Shown: positions 44,756-53,471 of the stretch, piece by piece
How the letters are laid out: the number at the start of each line of letters is the position of its first letter
Numbering within the stretch: the first letter of the stretch is position 1
Assembly (NCBI GenBank): GCA_902776935.1
Contig: CACYRS010000010.1
Location: 1 to 64,000, forward strand
Direction: 5' to 3'
Length of the DNA: 64,000 nt
DNA from: an uncultured Prevotellaceae bacterium
GTDB lineage: Bacteria > Bacteroidota > Bacteroidia > Bacteroidales > Bacteroidaceae
Program-made: the position numbers and the translations under genes
The notes under the pieces: model-generated
Databases searched by the model: none
The model's input: the letters and a program-made list of their open reading frames with translations, nothing else
What the model was told of the DNA's origin: nothing

Positions 44756-44795
44756 TAAAGGGGTTAAGTGAAGAACTTAGCCCCTTATTATTTTA
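44756..44795. terminator. Bidirectional terminator between M48 gene and aat
   Basis: AAGGGGTTAAGT and ACTTAGCCCCTT pair around GAAGA, followed by TTATTATTTT on the plus strand. The stem overlaps the aat stop codon. Confidence 0.7.
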
Positions 44796-45457
44796 ATGTA
44801 TTCATCGTAAGGTATATATCGTCCTCCCATTGTTTTCAAGTGTGGGGTTTCGAACTGGCAATCAATAAGTTTACCTCCGTTCTCCTGCATCACCTGAGCC
44901 AGATGGATAAGTGCAAGTTTCGATGCACTTGGCACTAAAGAACACATACTCTCACCAAAGAAGGAATTGCCAAGAGTAACTCCATAGAGTCCTCCAACGA
45001 ATCTCTCCGTGATATATTGTCCGTCGCGTAATGGGAGTGGTCTGTCGAGTTTCTCAAAAACGGCCACACTCGTAGCAAACCCTTGTCTGTACATCTCTTT
45101 ATATGCCTCAGTCATCTCAGGTCCCAACCATGCATAGTCTTCATGAATGCGCAGTTGTCCGCAGGCGTTTATCACACTACCAAAAGCCTCTCCGATGGCA
45201 ACTCGATATTTTCCTTTATTCATTAATGTACGCATGGAGTGGGAGATATGTATCTCGTCAGGAAAAATGACAAAACGCTGCAATGGGCAATACCAGTATA
45301 TATCCTGATGTCTGAAGGCATACCAAGGGAAGATTCCGTAAGAGTAGGCGAGTATCAATCGGTCTACACTCAGATCACCTCCTACAGCGATACATCCGTC
45401 TTTATCGCCAAAATGAGGATCAGGGAACCAAAGCTTATCGTCTAACTGTACAACCAT
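44777..45457 (-). CDS. aat: Leucyl/phenylalanyl-tRNA-protein transferase
   Basis: A 226-residue transferase that adds Leu or Phe to proteins with N-terminal Arg or Lys, marking them for ClpAP. Family motifs are LWFPDPHFGDKDGCIAVGGDLS, YSYGIFPWY and FVGGLYGVTLGNSFFGESMCS. The ATG overlaps the clpA stop (TGATG). It lies in the same operon as clpA and clpS, the rest of the N-degron pathway. Confidence 0.95.
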   Translation of the reverse strand: MVVQLDDKLWFPDPHFGDKDGCIAVGGDLSVDRLILAYSYGIFPWYAFRHQDIYWYCPLQRFVIFPDEIHISHSMRTLMNKGKYRVAIGEAFGSVINACGQLRIHEDYAWLGPEMTEAYKEMYRQGFATSVAVFEKLDRPLPLRDGQYITERFVGGLYGVTLGNSFFGESMCSLVPSASKLALIHLAQVMQENGGKLIDCQFETPHLKTMGGRYIPYDEYIKIIRG

Positions 45458-47703
45458 CAGCCTATAGACAATTGAGAATCGGTAATCTTTATCTGTATCT
45501 TTCCACCCTTCTTCAACGAACCGAAGAGTATCTCTCGCATAAGTAGCGGTTTTAGTTTTCCTGTGATAACTCGATCCATCTCTCGGGCTCCATATTCTTT
45601 CGTAAATCCCTCATTCAGAAGATATTCAAATGCATCGTCAGAGAGTGTCATCTCCACTTTCTTTGCTGTCAGTTTCTCTTGGAGCTCACCTAGTTTCTTG
45701 CGGAGTATGAGTGTTGCCATCGTCTTGTCCATATCATTGAATACTACTGTGCCTGATAGACGATTGATAAACTCTGGCTTGAATGTTTTCTTTACCTGTT
45801 TCAACATAGCCTCACCCCGTGACACATTACCAGAGAATCCAATATTCGCCTGTGCTGCAAACTGGGCTCCGGCATTTGACGTCATGATGAGTATCACATT
45901 ACGGAAATCTGCCTTACGACCTTTATTGTCGGTGAGCTTAGCATAGTCCATAACTTGTAAAAGAATATTGTAGATATCCTGATGGGCTTTTTCTATCTCG
46001 TCAAGTAGTAGGACACAGTTGGGAGTCTTACGGATAGCATCTGTCAAAAGGCCTCCGTCTTCATACCCCACATATCCTGCAGGTGATCCGATAAGTTTTG
46101 CTACAGTATGCTTCTCTGTATATTCGCTCATGTCGAAGCGCAACAGTTCGATACCCAGTTCCTTTGCCAATACCCTGGCCACTTCTGTCTTTCCAACGCC
46201 AGTAGGCCCGACGAATAATAATGATGCCAAAGGTTTGTTGTCATCGAGAAGTCCTGCTTTCGACATCTGTACAGCCTCCACAACCTGGCGCACAGCCTCG
46301 TCCTGGCCATATATCTTATTACTGATACGCTCATAAAGAGTCTCAAGAGCGGCATTGTCATCTTCTTTCATTGCAAGAGCGTCAACCTTGCAGGTCTTTG
46401 AGAGGATGTCGGCAATAAGAGCCTTGTCTACAGTCTGCCTTTTCTGACTATATATGGGATGCATCTCACGATAGGCTCCTGCTTCATCTATAAGGTCGAT
46501 GGCTTTGTCGGGAAGGAATCGCTCGTTGATATATTTTGCACTGGCTGTAACAGCAAAATCAAGGGCTTTATCAGCATAATACACGCCATGATACTGCTCA
46601 TAATTCTTTTTCAGTTGTTTCAGAATCTCCAGCGCTTCTTCCTGAGAAGGCTCTGCAATATCTATCTGCTGGAATCTGCGCACCAGGCCTTTGGACTTCG
46701 AGAAATGACGATTGTATTCTTCGTAAGTTGTGGAACCGATAAAACGGATATTGCCTGCTTCGAGATATGGCTTTAACATATTCGAGGCATCCATAGTACC
46801 CTCGCTGTTGCCTCCTGCACCAACAAGATTATGTATCTCATCGATATATACGATATTATTGTCTGCCTCGCTGGTAATACCATCCATCACCTCCTTGATA
46901 CGTTTCTCGAAGTCACCACGAAACTGGGTTCCTGCTAACAGAGTACCCAGATCCAATTGGTATATCTTGCTTCCTTTCAGACGTTTGGGCACGTCCCAAC
47001 GGTTGGATGCGATAAACTCTGCCAGACCATATACGAGTGCTGTCTTGCCCACACCAGGTTCTCCGATATGCAGGGGGTTATTCTTTTCCTTACGACAAAG
47101 TACCTGTATCGTACGCTGCAACTCTTCTTTTCTTCCTATCAAAGGGTTATGGTTCTGATATGATTCGTTGAGACATGTAACAAGTCTTCGCCAAGGTTCT
47201 TTCTCATTATTATTATTTGAGGCATTCTCCTCATTATCCTCGAGACTGATTGTATCATGATCGTCTTCATAACGGGCCACAAGCATCCTAAGGAAATCTT
47301 GCTGCCAGTCGCCAAGAAGGTTTTTCAGCAGATGGGCCACAAACGATTCATTGAGTTCTATTATTCCTTTTACGATATGTGGCACATAAATGAGGTCCGC
47401 ACTGGAATTCTGTACGATGCGCACAGCTGTTCCCAAAGCCTCACGTAACTGAATGCTGGTGCCGGCATTGTAATTGCCAAAATTCTCTGGCACCTTTTCC
47501 ATCTTCTCGAAATAGTCACGCAGGCTATTACAAACGATATTAATGTCTACATTACAGTCTATCAGCGCCATATTAAACTCATACTGCTGGGTAAGGGCAT
47601 AAATGAAATGTTCAGGCGTGGTGAATTCATGCCTGTATTTCTGCGCCACCTCATGCATCTTATGGAAGGCCTCGTTAACTTTTTGTGTATAGTATATTTC
47701 CAT
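45457..47703 (-). CDS. clpA: ATP-dependent Clp protease ATP-binding subunit ClpA
   Basis: A 748-residue unfoldase with an N-terminal Clp repeat domain (about 1-150), two AAA+ modules (Walker A GEPGVGKTALVYG near 215 and GPTGVGKTEVARVL near 495) and a C-terminal domain. It unfolds substrates for ClpP; ClpP itself is not in this window. Length is typical. It lies 7 bases after clpS and is coupled to aat. Confidence 0.96.
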   Translation of the reverse strand: MEIYYTQKVNEAFHKMHEVAQKYRHEFTTPEHFIYALTQQYEFNMALIDCNVDINIVCNSLRDYFEKMEKVPENFGNYNAGTSIQLREALGTAVRIVQNSSADLIYVPHIVKGIIELNESFVAHLLKNLLGDWQQDFLRMLVARYEDDHDTISLEDNEENASNNNNEKEPWRRLVTCLNESYQNHNPLIGRKEELQRTIQVLCRKEKNNPLHIGEPGVGKTALVYGLAEFIASNRWDVPKRLKGSKIYQLDLGTLLAGTQFRGDFEKRIKEVMDGITSEADNNIVYIDEIHNLVGAGGNSEGTMDASNMLKPYLEAGNIRFIGSTTYEEYNRHFSKSKGLVRRFQQIDIAEPSQEEALEILKQLKKNYEQYHGVYYADKALDFAVTASAKYINERFLPDKAIDLIDEAGAYREMHPIYSQKRQTVDKALIADILSKTCKVDALAMKEDDNAALETLYERISNKIYGQDEAVRQVVEAVQMSKAGLLDDNKPLASLLFVGPTGVGKTEVARVLAKELGIELLRFDMSEYTEKHTVAKLIGSPAGYVGYEDGGLLTDAIRKTPNCVLLLDEIEKAHQDIYNILLQVMDYAKLTDNKGRKADFRNVILIMTSNAGAQFAAQANIGFSGNVSRGEAMLKQVKKTFKPEFINRLSGTVVFNDMDKTMATLILRKKLGELQEKLTAKKVEMTLSDDAFEYLLNEGFTKEYGAREMDRVITGKLKPLLMREILFGSLKKGGKIQIKITDSQLSIG

Positions 47704-47710
47704 TTCGTTC

Positions 47711-48016
47711 TTATTCTTCTGGTTCGTATGTCAGTCTGAGAGGGAAACCTTCGCTTTGGGCCATATTTGTGGCCTTGTCTACTTTAGACACAGCGATGTC
47801 ATAGCTGTAGATCCCAACTACCGCTTTGTCAGAGTGATGTACCTTGAGCATCAGAGCCTCGGCCTCGGCCTCACTCTTGAAAAACACTACTCGCAGTATC
47901 TTTACGACAAACTCCATCGTGGTAAAGTCGTCGTTGTAGATGGTGACTTTCCATCTGCGCGGTTCATCGAGGTCGACACGTCGCCTTTCTCTCGTTACTG
48001 ATTGTTCTTTTGCCAT
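47711..48016 (-). CDS. clpS: Clp adaptor ClpS
   Basis: A 101-residue adaptor recognising N-terminal Leu, Phe, Tyr or Trp and handing substrates to ClpA. The conserved core is KVTIYNDDFTTMEFVVKILRVVF followed by MLKVHHSDKAVVGIY. The promoter TACTTTTG (minus strand, 48032-48025) diverges from that of pepC. Confidence 0.95.
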   Translation of the reverse strand: MAKEQSVTRERRRVDLDEPRRWKVTIYNDDFTTMEFVVKILRVVFFKSEAEAEALMLKVHHSDKAVVGIYSYDIAVSKVDKATNMAQSEGFPLRLTYEPEE

Positions 48017-48064
48017 ATTGTCTGCAAAAGTACATAAAAAAAATCAAAATCATCAATTGATACA

Positions 48065-48093
48065 TTGTTTTTGAGAAATTTTTCGTAACTTTG
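48065..48093 (+). promoter_or_regulatory. Promoter of pepC
   Basis: TTG at 48065-48067, then TAACTTTG at 48086-48093. Confidence 0.6.
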
Positions 48094-48123
48094 TGCCCAT
48101 AATAGCAAATAAACAATAATCGT

Positions 48124-49530
48124 ATGAAGAAAAATCTCATTTTAACTCTATGTCTTGCTGGTGGACTCATGACAGTCTCTGCCCAGACAAAGAATGGCGG
48201 CATCTCACAGCAGATGTTGCAGGACATTCAGAAAGAGCAGTTATCTAAACCCACAAACAAAGCGCTTCTTAATGCCATCAGTGGTTTAAGTATCGATGAT
48301 CTGGCAAAGAACTATCAGACAGCTGCCCGTCCTATAGACAACAATTTCAGTATCGAGACCCGTAAGCAGAGCATAACTAACCAGAGATCCTCTGGACGCT
48401 GTTGGATGTTCAGTGGCTTGAATGTGCTTCGTTCTAATTATATGCAGCAGCACGACTCTGTCAGCATCGAGTTCTCACAGGCTTATCTCTTCTTCTGGGA
48501 TCAGCTTGAGAAGTCAAACCTGATGCTTCAAGGTGTGATTGATACGGGAAAGAAACCTATAGATGATCCATTGGTTCAGTTCTTTTTCCATCATCCTATC
48601 AACGATGGTGGTACGTTCTGTGGAGTAGCCGATTTGGCACCAAAATATGGTATAGTGCCTTCTGATGTTCAGCCTGAGACATTTACCAGTAATAGTACCT
48701 CAAGGGCTCGTAGTCTTATCTCATCTAAATTGCGTGAGTTTGGTCTCGAACTGCGTGATATGGTGGCTAAGAAACAGAGTGCTGCTGCCATCAACAAGGC
48801 AAAGACAAAGATGCTCTCCCAGATCTATCGCATGCTTGAGATGACTCTGGGCTCACCCGTTCAGAAGTTCACATATTCATTTAAGGACAAGAACGGCAAA
48901 CCTCTTGGAGAGCCTAAGGAGTATACTCCTCTGTCATTCTATCAGGAAGTTGTTGGCGCACCGCTTAAAGGTTCTTTTATTATGGTGATGAACGATCCAC
49001 GCAGGGAATATTTCAAGACCTACGAGGTAGAGTATGATCGTCATACCTACGACGGCACCAACTGGAAATACCTGAACCTGCCTATGGAAGAGATAGAGAA
49101 ACTCGCTATTGCTTCTCTGAAAGACGGACGTAAGATGTACAGTTCTTATGATGTAGGCAAGCTGCTGGATCGTAAGCGTGGCTATGCTGCCCTCGACAAC
49201 TTCGACTACGGTTCAATCTTCGATACCACCTTTGGCATGAATAAGGCTCAGCGTATCTATACGTTTGACAGCGGTTCTACACATGCAATGACTCTTACTG
49301 CCGTTGACCTCGATGCTCAAGGCAATCCCGTGAAGTGGAAGGTAGAGAATTCCTGGGGTGCTGACAGTGGCCAGAGAGGATATCTTATCATGACAGCCGA
49401 CTGGTTCCGTGAGTATATGTTCCGTTTGGTTGTGAATAAGAAATATGCCTCTGAGACTATCCTCAAGGCTTTCGATACAGCACCTGTCATGCTGACATAC
49501 GACGATCCTCTTTTCTTGCCGGATGAGTGA
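48124..49530 (+). CDS. pepC: C1B aminopeptidase C / bleomycin-hydrolase-like protease
   Basis: A 468-residue exported cysteine peptidase (signal peptide ending TVSAQT). The papain-like triad is Cys in SSGRCWMFSGL near residue 95, His in SGSTHAMTLTA near 395 and Asn in KVENSWGADSG near 420. The family normally acts in the cytoplasm; this one has an export signal, as in other Bacteroidetes. It is followed 28 bases later by a peptidyl-dipeptidase, suggesting joint peptide degradation. Confidence 0.92.
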   Translation: MKKNLILTLCLAGGLMTVSAQTKNGGISQQMLQDIQKEQLSKPTNKALLNAISGLSIDDLAKNYQTAARPIDNNFSIETRKQSITNQRSSGRCWMFSGLNVLRSNYMQQHDSVSIEFSQAYLFFWDQLEKSNLMLQGVIDTGKKPIDDPLVQFFFHHPINDGGTFCGVADLAPKYGIVPSDVQPETFTSNSTSRARSLISSKLREFGLELRDMVAKKQSAAAINKAKTKMLSQIYRMLEMTLGSPVQKFTYSFKDKNGKPLGEPKEYTPLSFYQEVVGAPLKGSFIMVMNDPRREYFKTYEVEYDRHTYDGTNWKYLNLPMEEIEKLAIASLKDGRKMYSSYDVGKLLDRKRGYAALDNFDYGSIFDTTFGMNKAQRIYTFDSGSTHAMTLTAVDLDAQGNPVKWKVENSWGADSGQRGYLIMTADWFREYMFRLVVNKKYASETILKAFDTAPVMLTYDDPLFLPDE

Positions 49531-49558
49531 AGAGTTGAAGAATTGAAAAATTGAAGTT

Positions 49559-51682
49559 ATGAAAATAGTTAGGTCGATTGTAAATACAGCAATCGTAGCA
49601 TCTGCAACGATGTTGTTCGGCGCCTGTCAACAGGCTCAGCGTGAGAATCCGCTTATGCAGGAAAGTACATTACCATTCGGTGCACCCGATTTTACAAAGA
49701 TTCAGACTTCTGACTATATGCCAGCTTTCGAGGCTGCTATTCAGGAGAGACGTGATAATATAAAGAAGATTGTTGAGAATCAGGATTCTGCTTCTTTTGA
49801 GAACACCATACTTGCTTATGAAGAGAGTGGAAGGATGCTCGATCGTGTAAGTCGTGTGTTCTTTGCATTGGTAGAGGCAGACAAGACCCCGGAACTGGGT
49901 GAGATTGAGAAAAAGGTCCAGCCAATGCTTACTGATCTCGATAATGAAATCATGTTCAATAAGCAGCTCTTCGATCGTATCCGTCAGGTTTACGACAAGG
50001 AGCACGATATCATGCAGGGCGAAGACCAGAAACTCTTAGAGGAGACTTATAAGATGTTTGTTCGCAAAGGTGCTCTCTTACCTGACGACAAGATGGCGCG
50101 TATGAAGGAGATAAACCTCAAGATCTCCGACCTTCAGCAGAAGTGGGGCGATATGTTGCCTGAAGCTACAAATAATGCAGTGGTTTGGGTGGATAAGAAG
50201 GAAGACCTTGCAGGACTAAGTGAGGCTGATATCGCTCAGTGTGCAAAGGATGCTGAAAGTAGAGGTAAGAAGGCACCATACGCTATTGTTATCGTAAATA
50301 CCACCCAGCAGGCTATCCTTGCCAGTCTCGATAATCGTGAGTTGCGTAAGAAGGTGTTTGAGGCATCTGTTCATCGTGCTGATGGTACAGGTAAGTTTAA
50401 TACTTTCGCCATTGCCAGTGAGATTGCAAAGTTGCGTGCAGAACAGGCTGAGATCATGGGCTATCCCAACTATGCCTCATACTCATTGGATAACACTATG
50501 GCCAAGACACCAGAGAATGTATATGCTTTCCTGAGAAATCTCATCAGTCAGTATTCTCCAAAGGCCGATGCTGAGACAAAGGCTATCGAGGATTTCGCCC
50601 GTAAGACCCAGGGACCGGATTTCCAGCTCCAGCCTTACGACCGTTTCTATTACTCTGCAAAGATGAAGAAGGAACTCCTTAATGTGTCTGATGACGAGAT
50701 AAAACCATACTTCACCGTAGACAGCGTCCTTATTAATGGTGTGTTCTATGCTGCAAACCGTGTTTATGGCCTTACTTTCAAGGAGCGTAAGGATATTCCT
50801 CTCTATCATCCTGACATGAAGGCCTTCGAGGTGATCGACAAGGATGGTAAGACCAAGGCTCTTTTCTATTGTGACTATTTCCGTCGTCCCACCAAACGAG
50901 GTGGAGCCTGGATGGATGGTTTCCAGAAACAGAGTCGTCAGTGGGATCAGATACCTATTATATTTAATGTATGCAACAATGCCAAGGCCCCGGAAGGAAA
51001 GCCTTCGCTGATTACGTGGGATGAGGTGACTACCATGTTCCATGAGTTCGGACATGCTCTTCATGGTATCCTCTCTGACTGTCAGTACAATCGTCTGAGC
51101 GGCACAAGTGTGGCTCGTGACTTTGTTGAGATGCCATCGCAGTTTAATGAGTCGTTTGCCTCTATTCCAGAGATCTTCGACCACTACGCTCTTCATTGTG
51201 ACACTGGTGAGCCAATGCCAGCCGACCTAAAAGAGCGTATGCTTAAGAGCATCAATTTCCAGACGGCTTATGCCCTTGGTGAGAACCTTGCTGCCACATG
51301 TCTTGATCTCGCTTGGCATATGCTTCCTTCTAAGGATGTCCCCACAGCTGATAAGGCTGCAGAATTCGAGACAGAGGCTCTGCGACAGATAGGTCTGCTC
51401 AATCCACAGATACCTCCACGTTATAGTACTAGCTATTTCAATCATGTGTTTGGTGGTGGTTATGCCGCAGGATATTACAGCTATCTCTGGACTGAGGTGT
51501 TGGCTGTGAATATCGCTGATGTCTTTGCTAAGCGTGGAGCCTTGAAGCCAGAGACAGGTCAGGATATGCGCGACAAGATTCTTAGTCGTGGTAATACTGG
51601 CGACCTCATGCAGATGTTTACTGATTTCACAGGTATGGCACAGCCCGATGCATCGAGCTTGCTTAAAGCCAGAGGACTGTAA
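49559..51682 (+). CDS. dcp: M3 peptidyl-dipeptidase (Dcp-like), lipoprotein
   Basis: A 707-residue M3 zinc peptidase with lipobox LFGAC. The zinc motif HEFGHALHG is near residue 496. The N-terminal helical domain is normal in length. It releases dipeptides from the C-terminus of peptides, here probably in the periplasm or anchored at the surface. It follows the exported PepC-like gene. Confidence 0.93.
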   Translation: MKIVRSIVNTAIVASATMLFGACQQAQRENPLMQESTLPFGAPDFTKIQTSDYMPAFEAAIQERRDNIKKIVENQDSASFENTILAYEESGRMLDRVSRVFFALVEADKTPELGEIEKKVQPMLTDLDNEIMFNKQLFDRIRQVYDKEHDIMQGEDQKLLEETYKMFVRKGALLPDDKMARMKEINLKISDLQQKWGDMLPEATNNAVVWVDKKEDLAGLSEADIAQCAKDAESRGKKAPYAIVIVNTTQQAILASLDNRELRKKVFEASVHRADGTGKFNTFAIASEIAKLRAEQAEIMGYPNYASYSLDNTMAKTPENVYAFLRNLISQYSPKADAETKAIEDFARKTQGPDFQLQPYDRFYYSAKMKKELLNVSDDEIKPYFTVDSVLINGVFYAANRVYGLTFKERKDIPLYHPDMKAFEVIDKDGKTKALFYCDYFRRPTKRGGAWMDGFQKQSRQWDQIPIIFNVCNNAKAPEGKPSLITWDEVTTMFHEFGHALHGILSDCQYNRLSGTSVARDFVEMPSQFNESFASIPEIFDHYALHCDTGEPMPADLKERMLKSINFQTAYALGENLAATCLDLAWHMLPSKDVPTADKAAEFETEALRQIGLLNPQIPPRYSTSYFNHVFGGGYAAGYYSYLWTEVLAVNIADVFAKRGALKPETGQDMRDKILSRGNTGDLMQMFTDFTGMAQPDASSLLKARGL

Positions 51683-51691
51683 GGTATAGTT

Positions 51692-52348
51692 ATGACAAGA
51701 GACGAATTCAAATCCTTCGAAGAGAAGTATGGGCTGACGATAGAGTTCATCCGCCATGAGGCTCATGAGCTCCATCAGAGTGTAAACCAGATATATGGTG
51801 ACAATCTGCCTTACGGATTCCATCTCGACATGGTTGTGGAGATGATCAGTAAATACGGTCATCATGTTTGTGCTTGCGAGAATGATCTGCTGCCACTCTT
51901 CTTCGGAGGATTCTTCCACGATAGTATAGAGGATGCCCGTTTGTCGTATAACGATGTGATGAAACGGGCAAAGAAGATTCTCACTGACGACCAGGCTCTT
52001 ATGGCTACGGAGATTGTCTATGCTCTGACCAATGACAAAGGTCGTACTCGTTCAGAAAGGGCAGGGGAGAAGTATTATCAGGGAATACGTGAGACTCCCT
52101 ATGCACCATTTGTGAAACTCTGCGATCGTATGGCTAATGTGTCGTATTCATGTTCGGACGATAATGATGAGGAAAACAGAATGAAGAAGGTGTATAAGAA
52201 CGAGATGCATCATTTCCTTGCCTCTATCAATCCTCACAGCACAGACATTCGATTCTTCGTTCCTGGTGAGATGATCGAGGCCCTTGCTGAGATTCTCATC
52301 AGCGACCTTGAACGTGAAGAAATCAGTCGTGAATGGAAACAAATATAG
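51692..52348 (+). CDS. HD-domain hydrolase, RelA/SpoT hydrolase-like
   Basis: A 218-residue HD-superfamily protein. The metal-binding motif is GGFFHDSIEDARLSYNDV near residue 75, the HDxxED pattern of (p)ppGpp hydrolases and MESH1-type small alarmone hydrolases; FVKLCDRMANV near 150 supplies the downstream Asp. No synthetase domain is present. It lies 9 bases after dcp. Substrate not proven. Confidence 0.75.
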   Translation: MTRDEFKSFEEKYGLTIEFIRHEAHELHQSVNQIYGDNLPYGFHLDMVVEMISKYGHHVCACENDLLPLFFGGFFHDSIEDARLSYNDVMKRAKKILTDDQALMATEIVYALTNDKGRTRSERAGEKYYQGIRETPYAPFVKLCDRMANVSYSCSDDNDEENRMKKVYKNEMHHFLASINPHSTDIRFFVPGEMIEALAEILISDLEREEISREWKQI

Positions 52349-52386
52349 AAAAATGTAAGCTTTAACGCAATTTTTTTTGCAAAATA

Positions 52387-52418
52387 TTTGTTTGTTTCGC
52401 AGAAAAGTGATAATTTTG
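52387..52418 (+). promoter_or_regulatory. Promoter of the aromatic amino-acid operon
   Basis: TTTG at 52387-52390, a 20-base gap, then TAATTTTG at 52411-52418, 28 bases before the leader peptide start. Confidence 0.65.
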
Positions 52419-52446
52419 CAGCCGATAACAACAAAATAGAGAGAAT

Positions 52447-52524
52447 ATGTCAATGTTGAATGCATATTTTTACGGCTTTTATTATTACTTTGCAGGATGC
52501 TGTGAAGCGGGTCGTTGCGTATAA
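52447..52524 (+). CDS. Phe/Tyr-rich attenuator leader peptide
   Basis: A 25-codon frame (ATG at 52447, TAA at 52522-52524) encodes a peptide with AYFYGFYYYF, that is five Tyr and three Phe codons in ten. It stands directly before a terminator/antiterminator pair and prephenate dehydratase. Ribosome stalling at these codons under Phe or Tyr shortage would favour the antiterminator. It is distinct from E. coli pheL in sequence. Confidence 0.85.
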   Translation: MSMLNAYFYGFYYYFAGCCEAGRCV

Positions 52525-52592
52525 AGTTCAACGAAGATAGAAATAGAAAATATACAACCCCGCTTCACATAGTGAAAGTGGGGTTTTTATTT
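52501..52592 (+). promoter_or_regulatory. Transcription attenuator of the aromatic operon
   Basis: TGTGAAGCGGG (52501-52511), inside the leader peptide's last codons, is perfectly complementary over 11 bases to CCCGCTTCACA (52559-52569), forming an antiterminator. The competing terminator pairs CCCCGCTTCAC (52558-52568) with GTGAAAGTGGGG (52572-52583), followed by TTTTTATTT. The two folds exclude each other. Confidence 0.85.
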
Positions 52593-52628
52593 AAATGATA
52601 GAATAAATAATAAAGGATAATAAAAAGT

Positions 52629-53471
52629 ATGAAGAGGATTGCAATACAAGGACTGATAGGGTCGTTCCACGATATCGCGGCACACCTGTATTTCGAGGGT
52701 GAACAGATACAGCTGATATGCTGCGCTACCTTCGAAGAGGTCTTTGCAAATATGAAGAAAGATCCCACCATGATAGGTATGCTTGCCATAGAAAACACTA
52801 TCGCAGGAAGTCTGTTACACAACTACGAACTTCTTCGCGAATCCGGCACTACCATTGTAGGTGAACATAAGCTTCATATCTCTCATTGCATCTGTTGTCT
52901 GCCAGAAGATGACTGGGACACTATTACTGAGGTTCATTCTCACCCTGTAGCTCTGATGCAGTGCCGACAGTTTCTTGCCCACCATCCTCACATGAAGAAT
53001 GTGGAAGGTGAGGATACTGCTGGCTCTGCCAAGATGATTGCCGAGGGGCAGAAGAAGGGCTGGGCAGCTATCTGTCATGCTGAGGCTGCAAAGCTCTACG
53101 GACTGAAGGTGCTCGAGAATCATATTGAGGATAATAAGCATAACTTCACCCGATTCCTCGTAGTGTCTAATCCAAACAAGGCAGATATGCTGCGTCCTCT
53201 GATGGAGGCCAACAAGGCGAGTATAGTTTTCTCGTTACCACATGAGGAGGGTAGTCTTAGTCATGTCCTCGCGATACTTTCTTTCTACAAGATCAACCTC
53301 ACGAAGATTCAGTCGCTGCCCATCATCGGACATGAGTGGGAGTATCTGTTCTATGTCGATGTGATGTATAATGACCTCACCCGTTATCGTCAGGCTATTG
53401 ACGCAATCACCCCATTAACAAAGGATTTAACGATTTTAGGAGAATATAAAGATGGCAAACAGACCAATTAA
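52629..53471 (+). CDS. pheA: Prephenate dehydratase
   Basis: A 280-residue monofunctional enzyme converting prephenate to phenylpyruvate. It has a catalytic domain (IAIQGLIGSFHDIAAHLYF; MLAIENTIAGSLLHNYELL) and a C-terminal ACT domain (SIVFSLPHEEGSLSHVLAILSFYKINLTKIQSLP) for feedback by phenylalanine. It is the first structural gene after the attenuator and overlaps the aminotransferase gene by 20 bases. Confidence 0.95.
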   Translation: MKRIAIQGLIGSFHDIAAHLYFEGEQIQLICCATFEEVFANMKKDPTMIGMLAIENTIAGSLLHNYELLRESGTTIVGEHKLHISHCICCLPEDDWDTITEVHSHPVALMQCRQFLAHHPHMKNVEGEDTAGSAKMIAEGQKKGWAAICHAEAAKLYGLKVLENHIEDNKHNFTRFLVVSNPNKADMLRPLMEANKASIVFSLPHEEGSLSHVLAILSFYKINLTKIQSLPIIGHEWEYLFYVDVMYNDLTRYRQAIDAITPLTKDLTILGEYKDGKQTN

